NCBI GenBank assembly: GCA_943369755.1
Contig: CALROG020000008.1
Location: 1 to 64,000 of the forward strand
From: CALROG01 sp943369755
Lineage (GTDB): Bacteria; Pseudomonadota; Gammaproteobacteria; Burkholderiales; Burkholderiaceae_C
DNA length: 64,000 bases
Direction of reading: 5' to 3'
Both the position numbers and the translations under genes were made by a program. The notes under the pieces are model-generated. The model was given only the letters and a program-made list of their open reading frames with translations. It did no database searches and was not told the DNA's origin. Below, piece after piece: positions 24,859 to 35,465 of this stretch (its first letter is position 1; every line of letters begins with the position of its first letter).

Positions 24859-26865
24859 TCAGTCTTTCGGGGTGGCCCCGAATGGCTGCTTGCCTTGCCA
24901 CCAGTTCAACACCCGGGCTACCGATTGTTCAATCGAGAGTTCAGAGTTGTCTAGCAACAAGGCGTCTTCGGCGGGCTTCAGGGGCGCAGTGCTGCGGGAC
25001 GAGTCCCGCGCGTCACGGGCCTCCAAATCCTGCCGGAGAGCGTCGATTGTAGTTGAAAAACCCTTTGAAATCAATTGCTTATGACGTCTTTCGGCGCGCC
25101 GGGCGGCGCTTGCCGTCAGGTATACCTTGAGCCGGGCCGAAGGGAAGATCACCGTGCCCATGTCGCGCCCGTCGGCAACCAGGCCGGGCAGCCGGCGAAA
25201 GCTGTGTTGCAGCGCCAGCAGCGCGGTGCGCACGGCCGGCAGGGCAGAGACTTTCGAGGCATTCATGCCGGCTTCTTCGGTACGGATCGCGTCGCTCACG
25301 TCCAGCCCGTCCAGTAATACCTGGTTGCCTTCAAACCGCACCGCCAGCCGGGCCGCCAGTGCGGCAAGTGCGGCTTCATTGACTGGCTCCAGTGCCAGGC
25401 TGGCCTTTGACGCGGCCAGCGCGGTGACCCGGTACAGCGCACCCGAATCGAGGTAGTGGTAGCCCAGCGTTTGCGCCATGGCAGCAGCCAATGTGCCCTT
25501 GCCGGAGGCGGTGGGGCCGTCTACGCACAACACCGGTACCGCGTCCGGTGCCGGCTCAACCACCGAAAACAGGGCCTCGAAGTAGTCAGGGAAGGTCTTG
25601 GCCACACATTTCGGATCTTCAATGCGAACCGGCAGTCGGCCCGGATTGAAGGCCGCGAGTGAAAAGCACATGGCGACACGATGGTCGTCGTAAGTGTGGA
25701 TGCTGGCGGGTTGCCACTGGCGTGGCGGCGTGACGCGAATCCAGTCAGGGCCTTCTTCGATGACTGCGCCAAGCTTGGTGCATTGCGCAGCAATGGCGGC
25801 AATGCGGTCAGTCTCCTTGACGCGCCAGCTCGCGATATTGCGCAGCGTGCTCGGGCCGTCGGCGTACAAGGCCATCACGGCCAGCGTCATGGCTGCGTCG
25901 GGAATGTGATTGCAGTCCAGGTCAATGGCCTTGAGTGGCCAGTTGCCGCGCGTGATGTGCAGCCAGTTGGCCCCGCTGGTGACCTGGGCACCCATGGCCT
26001 GCGCCGCCTCGACGAAACGGATGTCGCCCTGAATTGAGTCCAGCCCCAGGCCCTCGATGCGGATGCCATGCTGGCCCGCAACGGGTGCGGCGATGGCCCC
26101 CAGTGCAATGAAGTAGCTGGCCGACGAGGCGTCTGCCTCTATATGGATGCGGCCCGGGGACTGATAACGGCTTCCTGCCGGCACGGTGAAGCGCTGCCAG
26201 CCATCACGCTTGACGGCGATGCCGAAGCGGGCCAGCAGGTTGAGTGTGATTTCGATGTAGGGCCGTGAAATCAGTTCGCCGACGACGTCAATCACGATGT
26301 CGCGCTGCGCCACCAGGGGCAGGGCCATGAGCAAGGCGGTCAGGAACTGGCTTGACACATCGCCGCGCACCGGGATCGGCTTGGCAATCGCAATCAGTGG
26401 CTGTCCGATGCGCAGCGGCGGGTAGCCGTTGTTGCCAAGGTAGTCGATCCGGCAGCCCAGCGCACGCAAGGCGTCTACCAGGTCGCCAATCGGGCGTTCG
26501 TGCATGCGCGGCACGCCACTGAGTTCAAAGTCGCCACCCAATACCGCGAGTGCCGCCGTCAGGGGCCGCATGGCGGTGCCGGCGTTGCCCATGAACAGTT
26601 TGGCGGCGCGAGCGGGTGCCCGCCCGCCCAGGCCGGTGATGTGCAGTACCGGGCCGTCTTGCACCACGGTGCAGCCCAGCTGGCGCAACGCGCCCAGCAT
26701 CACGCGGGTGTCGTCGGAGTCCAGCAGGTCATGAATTTCGGTGCTGCCGTCGCACAGGGCGGCCAGCAGCAACACCCGGTTTGAAATGCTTTTGGAGCCC
26801 GGCAGCGTGACCGTGCCTCCCGCAGCGACCAAGGGCGGAATATCCAGAAACTCGGTGGCAAACAT
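24859..26865 (-). CDS. aroA-cmk: AroA-Cmk fusion: EPSP synthase plus cytidylate kinase
   Basis: 668 aa. Residues 1 to about 440 are 3-phosphoshikimate 1-carboxyvinyltransferase (LPGSKSISNR near 22, GNAGTAMRPL, then VKETDRIAA and DDHRVAMCFSLAA). After a short linker (VEPAPDAVP) the rest is a CMP kinase with P-loop GPTASGKGT at about 450-458, LDSGALYR and GRDMGT motifs. The reading frame is continuous with no stop or frameshift. It would perform shikimate-pathway step six and CMP/dCMP phosphorylation in one chain. Adjacent aroA and cmk genes are common; the covalent fusion is, to my knowledge, seen in Comamonadaceae relatives. Overlaps tyrA as TAATG. Confidence 0.95.
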   Translation of the reverse strand: MFATEFLDIPPLVAAGGTVTLPGSKSISNRVLLLAALCDGSTEIHDLLDSDDTRVMLGALRQLGCTVVQDGPVLHITGLGGRAPARAAKLFMGNAGTAMRPLTAALAVLGGDFELSGVPRMHERPIGDLVDALRALGCRIDYLGNNGYPPLRIGQPLIAIAKPIPVRGDVSSQFLTALLMALPLVAQRDIVIDVVGELISRPYIEITLNLLARFGIAVKRDGWQRFTVPAGSRYQSPGRIHIEADASSASYFIALGAIAAPVAGQHGIRIEGLGLDSIQGDIRFVEAAQAMGAQVTSGANWLHITRGNWPLKAIDLDCNHIPDAAMTLAVMALYADGPSTLRNIASWRVKETDRIAAIAAQCTKLGAVIEEGPDWIRVTPPRQWQPASIHTYDDHRVAMCFSLAAFNPGRLPVRIEDPKCVAKTFPDYFEALFSVVEPAPDAVPVLCVDGPTASGKGTLAAAMAQTLGYHYLDSGALYRVTALAASKASLALEPVNEAALAALAARLAVRFEGNQVLLDGLDVSDAIRTEEAGMNASKVSALPAVRTALLALQHSFRRLPGLVADGRDMGTVIFPSARLKVYLTASAARRAERRHKQLISKGFSTTIDALRQDLEARDARDSSRSTAPLKPAEDALLLDNSELSIEQSVARVLNWWQGKQPFGATPKD

Positions 26866-27740
26866 TACTTTTGAGGGCCGGCACCCAGCCGCCAGTGCGC
26901 CCGCGTGCCGCTGGCCTGATCGATCAGGTTCTCAAGGGCATCGGCATCGCCGCTGGCGATGATGCGCTCCATGGCCTGCAGGTTGTCCTGGAACAGTTTG
27001 GACTGGGCCAGCAACTCTTCACGGTTGGCCATCAGGATGTCGCGCCAGATCTTGGGGTCGCTGGCGGCGATACGCGTGAAGTCACGGAAACCCGGCCCGG
27101 CCAACGACAGGAACTGCTTGCCGTGGGGCTGGCCTGAGATGCCGTTGATCAGCGCAAAGGCGATCAGGTGGGGCAGGTGGCTGACGGCGGCAAAGGCGGC
27201 GTCGTGCGCGTCCGGCGACATTTGGGTCACCTTGCAGCCCAGTGCCGTCCACAAGTCCACCGCCAGCTTGAGCTTGCCCGCCAGCGTTCGTTCAATCGGT
27301 GTGAGGATGACCTGCTTGCCGCTGTACAGGTCGGCGTCGGCGTGTTCAACGCCTGCCACCTCTTTGCCAGTGACCGGATGGGCCGGCACAAAAATGCCCA
27401 CATTGGTTGCCAGCACACGACGGGCAGCGTCAACCACGTCACGCTTGGTCGAGCCCACGTCCATGATCAGTGTGTTGGCCGTCACCAGATGGCGGATCGC
27501 CTTGAGCGTGGCCTCGGTGGCAGACACCGGCACCGCCAGCAATACGATGTCCGCACCCGACACGGCCAGCAGCGCCGAGGGGGCTTCAACGTCAATCACC
27601 CCCATTTGGCGGGCGCGCTCGGTCGTGGACGGTGACTTGCTGTAGCCCACCACGCGTTTGACCAGCCCGGCGCGCTTGAGCGCCAGCGCAAACGACCCGC
27701 CCATCATGCCGCAGCCGATCAATCCAAGTTGTTCAAACAT
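26865..27740 (-). CDS. tyrA: Prephenate dehydrogenase
   Basis: 291 aa from ATG 27740. Rossmann motif GLIGCGMMGGSFA (6-18), catalytic-region HPVTGKEVAGVEHAD and a C-terminal helical domain (HDAAFAAVSHLPHLIAFAL). Makes 4-hydroxyphenylpyruvate for tyrosine. No chorismate mutase or ACT domain is attached. TGATG overlap with pheA. Confidence 0.94.
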   Translation of the reverse strand: MFEQLGLIGCGMMGGSFALALKRAGLVKRVVGYSKSPSTTERARQMGVIDVEAPSALLAVSGADIVLLAVPVSATEATLKAIRHLVTANTLIMDVGSTKRDVVDAARRVLATNVGIFVPAHPVTGKEVAGVEHADADLYSGKQVILTPIERTLAGKLKLAVDLWTALGCKVTQMSPDAHDAAFAAVSHLPHLIAFALINGISGQPHGKQFLSLAGPGFRDFTRIAASDPKIWRDILMANREELLAQSKLFQDNLQAMERIIASGDADALENLIDQASGTRAHWRLGAGPQK

Positions 27741-28831
27741 CAGTCGCTCACCGGGTAGGTGCCCAGAACCTTGTAGAAGGCGCACAGGCTTTGCAGGTCG
27801 TTGAGTGCCGCCGCCACATGCGGCTGCGAGGGGTGGCCCTGCACATCAATATAAAAATAATATTCCCACTGCCCTGACCGCGCTGGCCGGGACTCAAACC
27901 GCGTCATTGATACACCATGGGTTTTCAGCGGAACCAGAATGTCATGCACCGCGCCCGGCTTGTTGGGCACCGAGACGATCAGGCTCACGCAGTCGCGCCC
28001 TGAGGCCTGCGGCGCGGCCAAAGTCTGCGGCAGGCAGACCACCGCAAAGCGGGTGCGGTTGAAGGCGTCGTCCTGGATCGCATGGGCAGCCACATGCAGG
28101 CCGAACTCCGCGCCCGCGCGCTCGCTGGCGATCCCGGCCCAGGCAGGGTTGGTGGCTGCCAGCCGCGCGCCCTCGGCATTACTGGAGACGGCTCGCCGTT
28201 CGGCGTCAGGCAGATGCTTGTTGAGCCAGCCCTGGCACTGGGCAAGCGCCTGCGGATGGGCCAGCACCGCTGCAATACCCTGGCGCTCAGGCGACAGCCG
28301 TAACAGATGGTGGCGTACCAGGAGGCTGATTTCGCCGACGATGTGCAGTGGCGACTGCAGCAACAAATCCAGCGAGCGCGTGACCACTCCCTCGGTGCTG
28401 TTTTCAACCGGCACCACGCCAAAGTCTGCAGTGCCGGCGGCGGCGGCGTGGAACACCTCGTCAAAGCTCACGCAACGTACATGCTCAATGCTGGCGCCAA
28501 AGAACTGCACCGCTGCCTGTTCGCTGAAGGTGCCAGAGGGGCCGAGGTAGGCCACCCGTTGCGGTGCTTCAAGCGCACGGCATGCGGACATGACCTCGCG
28601 CCAGATGGTGGCCACGTTGGCGGCTTTCAACGGCCCGGGGTTGGTGGCCTGCAGGCCATTGATGACCTGGGCTTCACGCTCTGGCCGGAACACCGGTGAG
28701 CCTTCCGCGCGCTTGAGTTCGCCGACTTCGTTGGCCAGGCTGGCGCGCTGGTTCAACAGCGTCAGCAGTTGCTGGTCCAGCGCGTCGATCTCGGTGCGAA
28801 GCTGGCCCAGATTTCGAATGGTGTTACTCAT
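27740..28831 (-). CDS. pheA: Chorismate mutase / prephenate dehydratase (P-protein)
   Basis: 363 aa. N-terminal AroQ-type mutase (LRTEIDALDQQLLTLLNQRA), central dehydratase (YLGPSGTFSEQAA; PVENSTEGVV), and a C-terminal ACT regulatory domain with NKPGAVHDIL and the ESRPARSGQWEYYFYID text that binds phenylalanine. Feedback control by Phe is expected. serC and hisC genes found near pheA in many relatives are absent here; a 50-bp repeat lies between pheA and gyrA. Confidence 0.95.
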   Translation of the reverse strand: MSNTIRNLGQLRTEIDALDQQLLTLLNQRASLANEVGELKRAEGSPVFRPEREAQVINGLQATNPGPLKAANVATIWREVMSACRALEAPQRVAYLGPSGTFSEQAAVQFFGASIEHVRCVSFDEVFHAAAAGTADFGVVPVENSTEGVVTRSLDLLLQSPLHIVGEISLLVRHHLLRLSPERQGIAAVLAHPQALAQCQGWLNKHLPDAERRAVSSNAEGARLAATNPAWAGIASERAGAEFGLHVAAHAIQDDAFNRTRFAVVCLPQTLAAPQASGRDCVSLIVSVPNKPGAVHDILVPLKTHGVSMTRFESRPARSGQWEYYFYIDVQGHPSQPHVAAALNDLQSLCAFYKVLGTYPVSD

Positions 28832-28838
28832 AAAAACA

Positions 28839-28888
28839 GCCTCTAGCCCGCATTAAACATGCTCGAGGCGCTATAAAACATGTAGCAA
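28839..28888 (-). repeat. 50-bp dispersed repeat, copy E
   Basis: On the minus strand: TTGCTACATG, TTTTATAGCGCC, then AATGCGGGCTAGAGGC, followed by TGTTTTTAT. Fills nearly the whole gap between the gyrA stop (28898) and the pheA start (28831). Confidence 0.9.
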
Positions 28889-28897
28889 ATAGGTTGT

Positions 28898-31525
<2,628 letters not shown>

Positions 31526-31638
31526 GAGGAGGGGCGTGCGGCGGGAAAGAGGGCAATTTTACGGGCAAGCGGTTGTAGCAAACCTGCAACATCTGGTGTC
31601 ATTGCGCCTCAGTCCTACAGCGCAGGGGCTGATAACCG

Positions 31639-31666
31639 TTGCGCCGGTGGGGACGTGTGGCACAAT
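31639..31666 (+). promoter_or_regulatory. Candidate ompA promoter
   Basis: TTGCGC (31639-31644) and CACAAT (31661-31666) separated by 16 bp, 83 bp before the ompA start. A plausible sigma-70 match but not strong. Confidence 0.4.
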
Positions 31667-31681
31667 CAACCCAACGTTTTT

Positions 31682-31730
31682 GGTGATGGTCACCTTAATC
31701 GTCCTTGTATCGCAGCGCAGCTGCGGCTTT
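31682..31730 (+). promoter_or_regulatory. Paired hairpins in the ompA leader
   Basis: GGTGA-TGG-TCACC at 31682-31694 and CGCAGC-GCA-GCTGCG at 31711-31725, the second followed by GCTTTTTCCCC. They lie between the likely promoter and the ribosome site AGAGGAGA. They may stabilise the message as 5' stem-loops do for E. coli ompA, or act as an attenuator. Confidence 0.5.
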
Positions 31731-31748
31731 TTCCCCAAGAGGAGAACC

Positions 31749-32420
31749 ATGAAGAAATTGAACAAAGTGGCGATGTTGTTTGCCTCCGCTGCGCTCGCAA
31801 CCGCTGCCGGTGCCCAAACGATCGACAACTGGCGTAACGGCTCGTCCGAGCTGGTCTGGAAGAACGGTAGCAACGAGCTGTGCTGGCGCGATGCCAACTG
31901 GACGCCAGCCACGGCTGCGGCCAATTGCGACGGTGCCATCAAGCCTGCTGCACCCGCACCGGCTCCCGCTGCTGCTGCTCCGGCCGCTCCTCGGGCTGCT
32001 GCTCCGGCCGCTCCGGCCGCTGCCGCTCCCCGCCCGGCGCCTGCTCCCCAGCCGCCCGCAGCCACCAAAGTGACCTACGCTGCTGACGCCTTCTTCGACT
32101 TCGACAAGTCCGTGCTCAAGCCCGAAGGCAAGGCCAAGCTTGACGACCTGACTGGCAAGGTCAAGGGCATCAACCTGGAAGTCATCATTGCCGTGGGTCA
32201 CACTGACTCCGTCGGTGGCGATGCTTACAACCAGAAGCTGTCGGTTGCTCGCGCTGAAGCCGTCAAGGCCTATCTCGTGACCAAGGGCATCGAGAAGAAC
32301 CGCGTTTACACCGAAGGCAAGGGCGAGAAGCAGCCTGTGGCTGACAACAAGACTGCCGAAGGCCGCGCCAAGAACCGCCGCGTCGAAATCGAAGTGGTCG
32401 GCACCCGCGCCAACAAGTAA
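31749..32420 (+). CDS. OmpA-family peptidoglycan-binding outer-membrane protein (no beta-barrel)
   Basis: 223 aa. Signal peptide ending about AAGAQ; a short N-terminal module with two Cys (NELCWRD, ANCDGA); an Ala/Pro linker (about 64-102); and a C-terminal OmpA domain with FFDFDKSVLKPEGKAKLDDL, VGHTDSVGGDAYN and AEGRAKNRRVEI, the peptidoglycan-binding set. The classical eight-strand barrel is missing, as in other betaproteobacterial OmpA-like proteins. Strong ribosome site, structured leader and terminator suggest high expression. Position next to gyrA is common in Burkholderiales. Confidence 0.93.
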   Translation: MKKLNKVAMLFASAALATAAGAQTIDNWRNGSSELVWKNGSNELCWRDANWTPATAAANCDGAIKPAAPAPAPAAAAPAAPRAAAPAAPAAAAPRPAPAPQPPAATKVTYAADAFFDFDKSVLKPEGKAKLDDLTGKVKGINLEVIIAVGHTDSVGGDAYNQKLSVARAEAVKAYLVTKGIEKNRVYTEGKGEKQPVADNKTAEGRAKNRRVEIEVVGTRANK

Positions 32421-32442
32421 TCCCCCGGGATTGCTGGAAAAA

Positions 32443-32465
32443 AGCCCCGCTTGCGGGGCTTTTTT
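32443..32465 (+). terminator. Rho-independent terminator after ompA
   Basis: Stem AGCCCCGC/GCGGGGCT with a 2-nt loop region and a run of six or more T. Ends the ompA message 25 bp before ubiG. Confidence 0.92.
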
Positions 32466-32489
32466 CATGGCTTAGCGGACAATCGTCCC

Positions 32490-33203
32490 ATGACTTCCAC
32501 CGTGAACGCCGACCCGGCCGAACTGGCCAAATTCTCAGACCTTGCTCACCGTTGGTGGGACCCGGAAAGCGAATTCCGACCCCTGCACCAGATCAACCCG
32601 CTGCGTCTGGACTGGATCAACAGCCTCGCGCCACTGGCGGGCAGGCGGGTGCTTGACGTTGGGTGCGGCGGTGGCATCCTGTCCGACGCCATGGCCCGCA
32701 AGGGTGCCGACGTGCTGGGCATTGATTTGGCGGGCAAGGCACTCAAGGTAGCGCAACTGCACGCGCTGGAAGCCAATACCCTGGGTGTGCAATACCGTGA
32801 AGCCAGCGCCGAGGCACTGGCGGCCGAGTTGCCTGGCAGCTTTGACGTGGTGACGTGCATGGAAATGCTGGAGCACGTGCCCGACCCGGCGTCTGTGGTT
32901 CGGGCCTGTGCCACCTTGGTCAAGCCAGGTGGGCGGGTGTTTTTTTCCACCATCAACCGCAACCCCAAGTCGTTTCTTTTTGCCATCGTCGGTGCTGAGT
33001 ACCTGCTCAACATGCTGCCGCGCGGCACGCATGAATACGCCAAGCTTGTTCGCCCCAGTGAACTGGCAGGCTACTGCCGCAGTGCCGGGCTGGACCTTCA
33101 GGGCACCAAGGGACTGGAATACAACCCACTGACCAAGCGCTACTGGCTGTCGGCTGACACCAGCGTCAACTACCTGTTTGCCACGCAAAAGGCGGTTGGC
33201 TGA
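32490..33203 (+). CDS. ubiG: Ubiquinone biosynthesis O-methyltransferase
   Basis: 237 aa from ATG 32490. Class I SAM-dependent methyltransferase with LDVGCGGGILSDAMAR as motif I and the UbiG-specific opening KFSDLAHRWWDPESEFRPLH. Performs both O-methylations of ubiquinone synthesis. Stop overlaps the gph start (TGATG), an arrangement conserved in many proteobacteria. Confidence 0.95.
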   Translation: MTSTVNADPAELAKFSDLAHRWWDPESEFRPLHQINPLRLDWINSLAPLAGRRVLDVGCGGGILSDAMARKGADVLGIDLAGKALKVAQLHALEANTLGVQYREASAEALAAELPGSFDVVTCMEMLEHVPDPASVVRACATLVKPGGRVFFSTINRNPKSFLFAIVGAEYLLNMLPRGTHEYAKLVRPSELAGYCRSAGLDLQGTKGLEYNPLTKRYWLSADTSVNYLFATQKAVG

Positions 33204-33859
33204 TGTTTGGCGGCATCGAAGCCGTGCTGTTCGACCTGGACGGCACCCTGATCGACAGCGCGCCCGACCTCGGCGCAGCCGCTGACCAGATGCGCACTGA
33301 CCGCGGTCTGCCAGCTCTGCCGTTTGAGCACTACCGACCCATGGCCGGCGCAGGCGCGCGCGGCATGCTGGGCGTTGCCTTTGGCATGACGCCCGAACAC
33401 GCCGACTACGAGACCCTGCGCGAGGAGTTTTTCCGCAATTACGAACAGCGCCTGACCCAGCTGACCTATGCGTTTGACGGTGTGCCCGAGTTGATTCATC
33501 AGCTAGGCCAGCGCGGCCTGGCCTGGGGCGTCGTCACCAACAAGTCGATGCGCTTTACCGCGCCGCTGACCCGGGCCATGCCACTGTTTGCGACCGCCCG
33601 GGCGCTGGTCGGCGGTGACTCCACGCCCCATGCCAAACCCCACCCCGAGCCGCTGTTTGAGGCGGCGCGCCAGCTCGGCCTTTTGCCAGAGCGTTGCATC
33701 TATGTCGGTGATGACGCACGCGACATTGTGGCGGGCCTTGCCGCTGGCATGGGCACCGTGGCCGCCACGTATGGCTACCTCGGCAGCAACGCCAACACCC
33801 ACCAATGGGGTGCCCATGCGCACATTCATTCACCGCTGGAGCTACTTTCGCTCTTGTAA
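33203..33859 (+). CDS. gph: Phosphoglycolate phosphatase, HAD family
   Basis: 218 aa. HAD motif I FDLDGTLIDSAPD at the N-terminus, motif II VVTNKS, and motif IV YVGDDARDIVAG. Removes phosphate from 2-phosphoglycolate formed during DNA repair or RubisCO oxygenation; since gph follows ubiG, it may also be the sugar-phosphate phosphatase often called MupP/Gph-like. The likely tmRNA -10 box lies 15 bp after its stop. Confidence 0.9.
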   Translation: MFGGIEAVLFDLDGTLIDSAPDLGAAADQMRTDRGLPALPFEHYRPMAGAGARGMLGVAFGMTPEHADYETLREEFFRNYEQRLTQLTYAFDGVPELIHQLGQRGLAWGVVTNKSMRFTAPLTRAMPLFATARALVGGDSTPHAKPHPEPLFEAARQLGLLPERCIYVGDDARDIVAGLAAGMGTVAATYGYLGSNANTHQWGAHAHIHSPLELLSLL

Positions 33860-33880
33860 TTGGCCACAAGCGCCTAAAAT
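33854..33880 (+). promoter_or_regulatory. Candidate ssrA promoter
   Basis: TAAAAT at 33875-33880 is a good -10 element ten bases before the mature tmRNA 5' end. The best -35 (TTGTAA, 33854-33859) overlaps the gph stop at a short 15-bp spacing. Confidence 0.45.
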
Positions 33881-33889
33881 GCAAAGCTT

Positions 33890-34276
33890 GGGGCTGCACT
33901 GGTTTCGACGTGGGTTCGGACGCGTGGCAGGGCATGTCGAGCTGAATGCGCTCGTAAAACAGATTCAAACAAACTAACTGCAAACGACGAACGTTTCGCA
34001 CTCGCCGCTTAATTGCCGGTGAGCTTTGCAACAGCAGGCCGATGGGCTGGGCAAGGGTTGTTTAGCGCAAGCTGAACAGTCCAGGCTGCAAAGATAATTT
34101 CATGGGCTGGTCTTGTGTTGGGTAACTTGGCACAGGACGAGAAAATAGGTTGCTGGCGTCCTGTTTAGCGTGCCGCTGCGCGATTCAGGAAGCGAGACTC
34201 AAATCAGACGGCTACACATGTAGAACTGTACGAAAAAGGCTTGCGGACGCGGGTTCAATTCCCGCCAGCTCCACCA
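33890..34276 (+). ncRNA. ssrA: Transfer-messenger RNA (tmRNA)
   Basis: 387 nt. The 5' end GGGGCTG pairs with CAGCTCC next to the terminal ACCA (34273-34276), and GGTTCAATTCCCGCC supplies the T arm of the tRNA-like domain. The tag frame starts at GCA 33980 and runs to TAA 34010-34012, reading ANDERFALAA, the betaproteobacterial degradation tag. The one-piece layout (no permutation) is clear. Rescues stalled ribosomes with SmpB. Confidence 0.97.
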
Positions 34277-34282
34277 TACAAG

Positions 34283-34314
34283 AAGGCCCGGAAAGTCTCC
34301 GGGCCTTTTCTTTT
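34283..34314 (+). terminator. Rho-independent terminator after ssrA
   Basis: AAGGCCCGGA pairs with TCCGGGCCTT around a short loop, followed by TTCTTTT. The next gene is convergent, so it may serve both strands. Confidence 0.9.
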
Positions 34315-34327
34315 GCATGAAATCCCC

Positions 34328-35341
34328 TTATTGCCCGACCTTGAGCACCAGCTTGCCATTGTTGGCACCCGAAAACAGCATGTCGAAGGCTTTGGGGAAC
34401 GCTTCCAGGCCGTCCACAATGTCTTCCCGGGTCTTCAGCTTGCCAGACTGAATCCAGCCTGCCATGGCCATGGCGGCTTCTGCGGCACGGTCGTAGTAGT
34501 CAGACACCACTATGCCGGTCATGGTGGCGCGTTGTACCAGCAACGAGAGGTAGTTGGCCGGGCCTTTGACCAGGCTGGTGTTGTTGTACTGTGAAATGGC
34601 GCCGCAAATAACGATGCGTGCGCCGCGTGCCAGGCGTGTCAGCACGGCGTCCAGGATGTCGCCGCCGACGTTGTCAAAGTACACGTTGACGCCGTCCGGG
34701 CAGTGGACTTTGAGTGCCTCAGCAACGTTTTCGGTTTTGTAGTCAATCGCGGCGTCAAAGCCCAGTTCTTCAACCAGGTAACGGCACTTGTCCGCACCGC
34801 CGGCAATGCCGACCACCCGGGCCCCCTTGATTTTGGCGATCTGCCCGACCACGGTGCCCACGGCACCAGCGGCCCCGGACACCACAACGGTGTCACCGGC
34901 TTTGGGTTGCCCGACCTCCAGCAAGCCAAAGTAACCGGTCAGGCCGGGCATGCCCAGGGTGCTGAGGTACAGCGGCAGCGGTGCCAACTTGGGGTCTACC
35001 TTGGTCAGGCCCTGACCATTGGAGTAAGCGTATTCCTGCACGCCCAGCAGGCCGGTGACGTGGTCTCCGACCGCAAATTTGGGGTTGTTTGATGCCGTGA
35101 CACGGCCGACGGCGATGGCGCGCATCACTTCGTCAATGCCTACCGGGGGGATGTAGGACGCCTTGTTGTCGTTCATCCAGCCCCGCATGGCCGGGTCCAG
35201 CGAGATGTACAGCACCTGGATCACAAGCTCGCCGTCAAGCGGTGCGCGCACGGCTTCTTCGGCGCGGCTCCAGTCGCCGGGTTTGACGCTGCCAACAGGG
35301 CGGGCAGCGAGCTTGAATTGGTGATTGGTGACGATGGTCAT
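34328..35341 (-). CDS. NADP-dependent MDR oxidoreductase (CurA/PTGR-like)
   Basis: 337 aa from ATG 35341. Zinc-free medium-chain dehydrogenase/reductase with VVSGAAGAVGTVVGQIAKIKG as the NADP-binding turn, the LDPAMRGWM opening and FDNVGGDILDAVL typical of curcumin reductase/leukotriene B4 dehydrogenase relatives. Reduces alpha,beta-unsaturated carbonyls. It is divergent from a LysR gene at 35466, its probable regulator. Confidence 0.9.
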   Translation of the reverse strand: MTIVTNHQFKLAARPVGSVKPGDWSRAEEAVRAPLDGELVIQVLYISLDPAMRGWMNDNKASYIPPVGIDEVMRAIAVGRVTASNNPKFAVGDHVTGLLGVQEYAYSNGQGLTKVDPKLAPLPLYLSTLGMPGLTGYFGLLEVGQPKAGDTVVVSGAAGAVGTVVGQIAKIKGARVVGIAGGADKCRYLVEELGFDAAIDYKTENVAEALKVHCPDGVNVYFDNVGGDILDAVLTRLARGARIVICGAISQYNNTSLVKGPANYLSLLVQRATMTGIVVSDYYDRAAEAAMAMAGWIQSGKLKTREDIVDGLEAFPKAFDMLFSGANNGKLVLKVGQ

Positions 35342-35423
35342 AGCGCTTCTCCAGGTGGTTGTGAAAGGGTGAAGCGAAGTGTAGAGACGCACTTATTGAT
35401 TGAATAGTCATTAATTGGTCATA

Positions 35424-35450
35424 ATATCGTTGCATAAATGGCAACAATAT
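35424..35450. promoter_or_regulatory. Candidate LysR operator between oxidoreductase and regulator
   Basis: ATAT-C-GTTGC, 7-nt spacer, GCAAC-A-ATAT: a nearly perfect 27-bp inverted repeat in the AT-rich divergent region, ending 15 bp before the LysR start. Fits autoregulation and divergent control. Confidence 0.55.
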
Positions 35451-35465
35451 TTCTTTGGAGCAGCA

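Noticed and set aside
31571..31590. TTGTAGCAAACCTGCAAC upstream of gyrA as a repeat fragment.
   Set aside because: Match limited to eight bases; no right-half block at the fixed spacing.
33840..33878. GAGCTACTTTCGCTCTTGTAA at the gph end as a degenerate repeat copy.
   Set aside because: No GCGGGCT block at the required distance; better explained as gph codons plus ssrA promoter.
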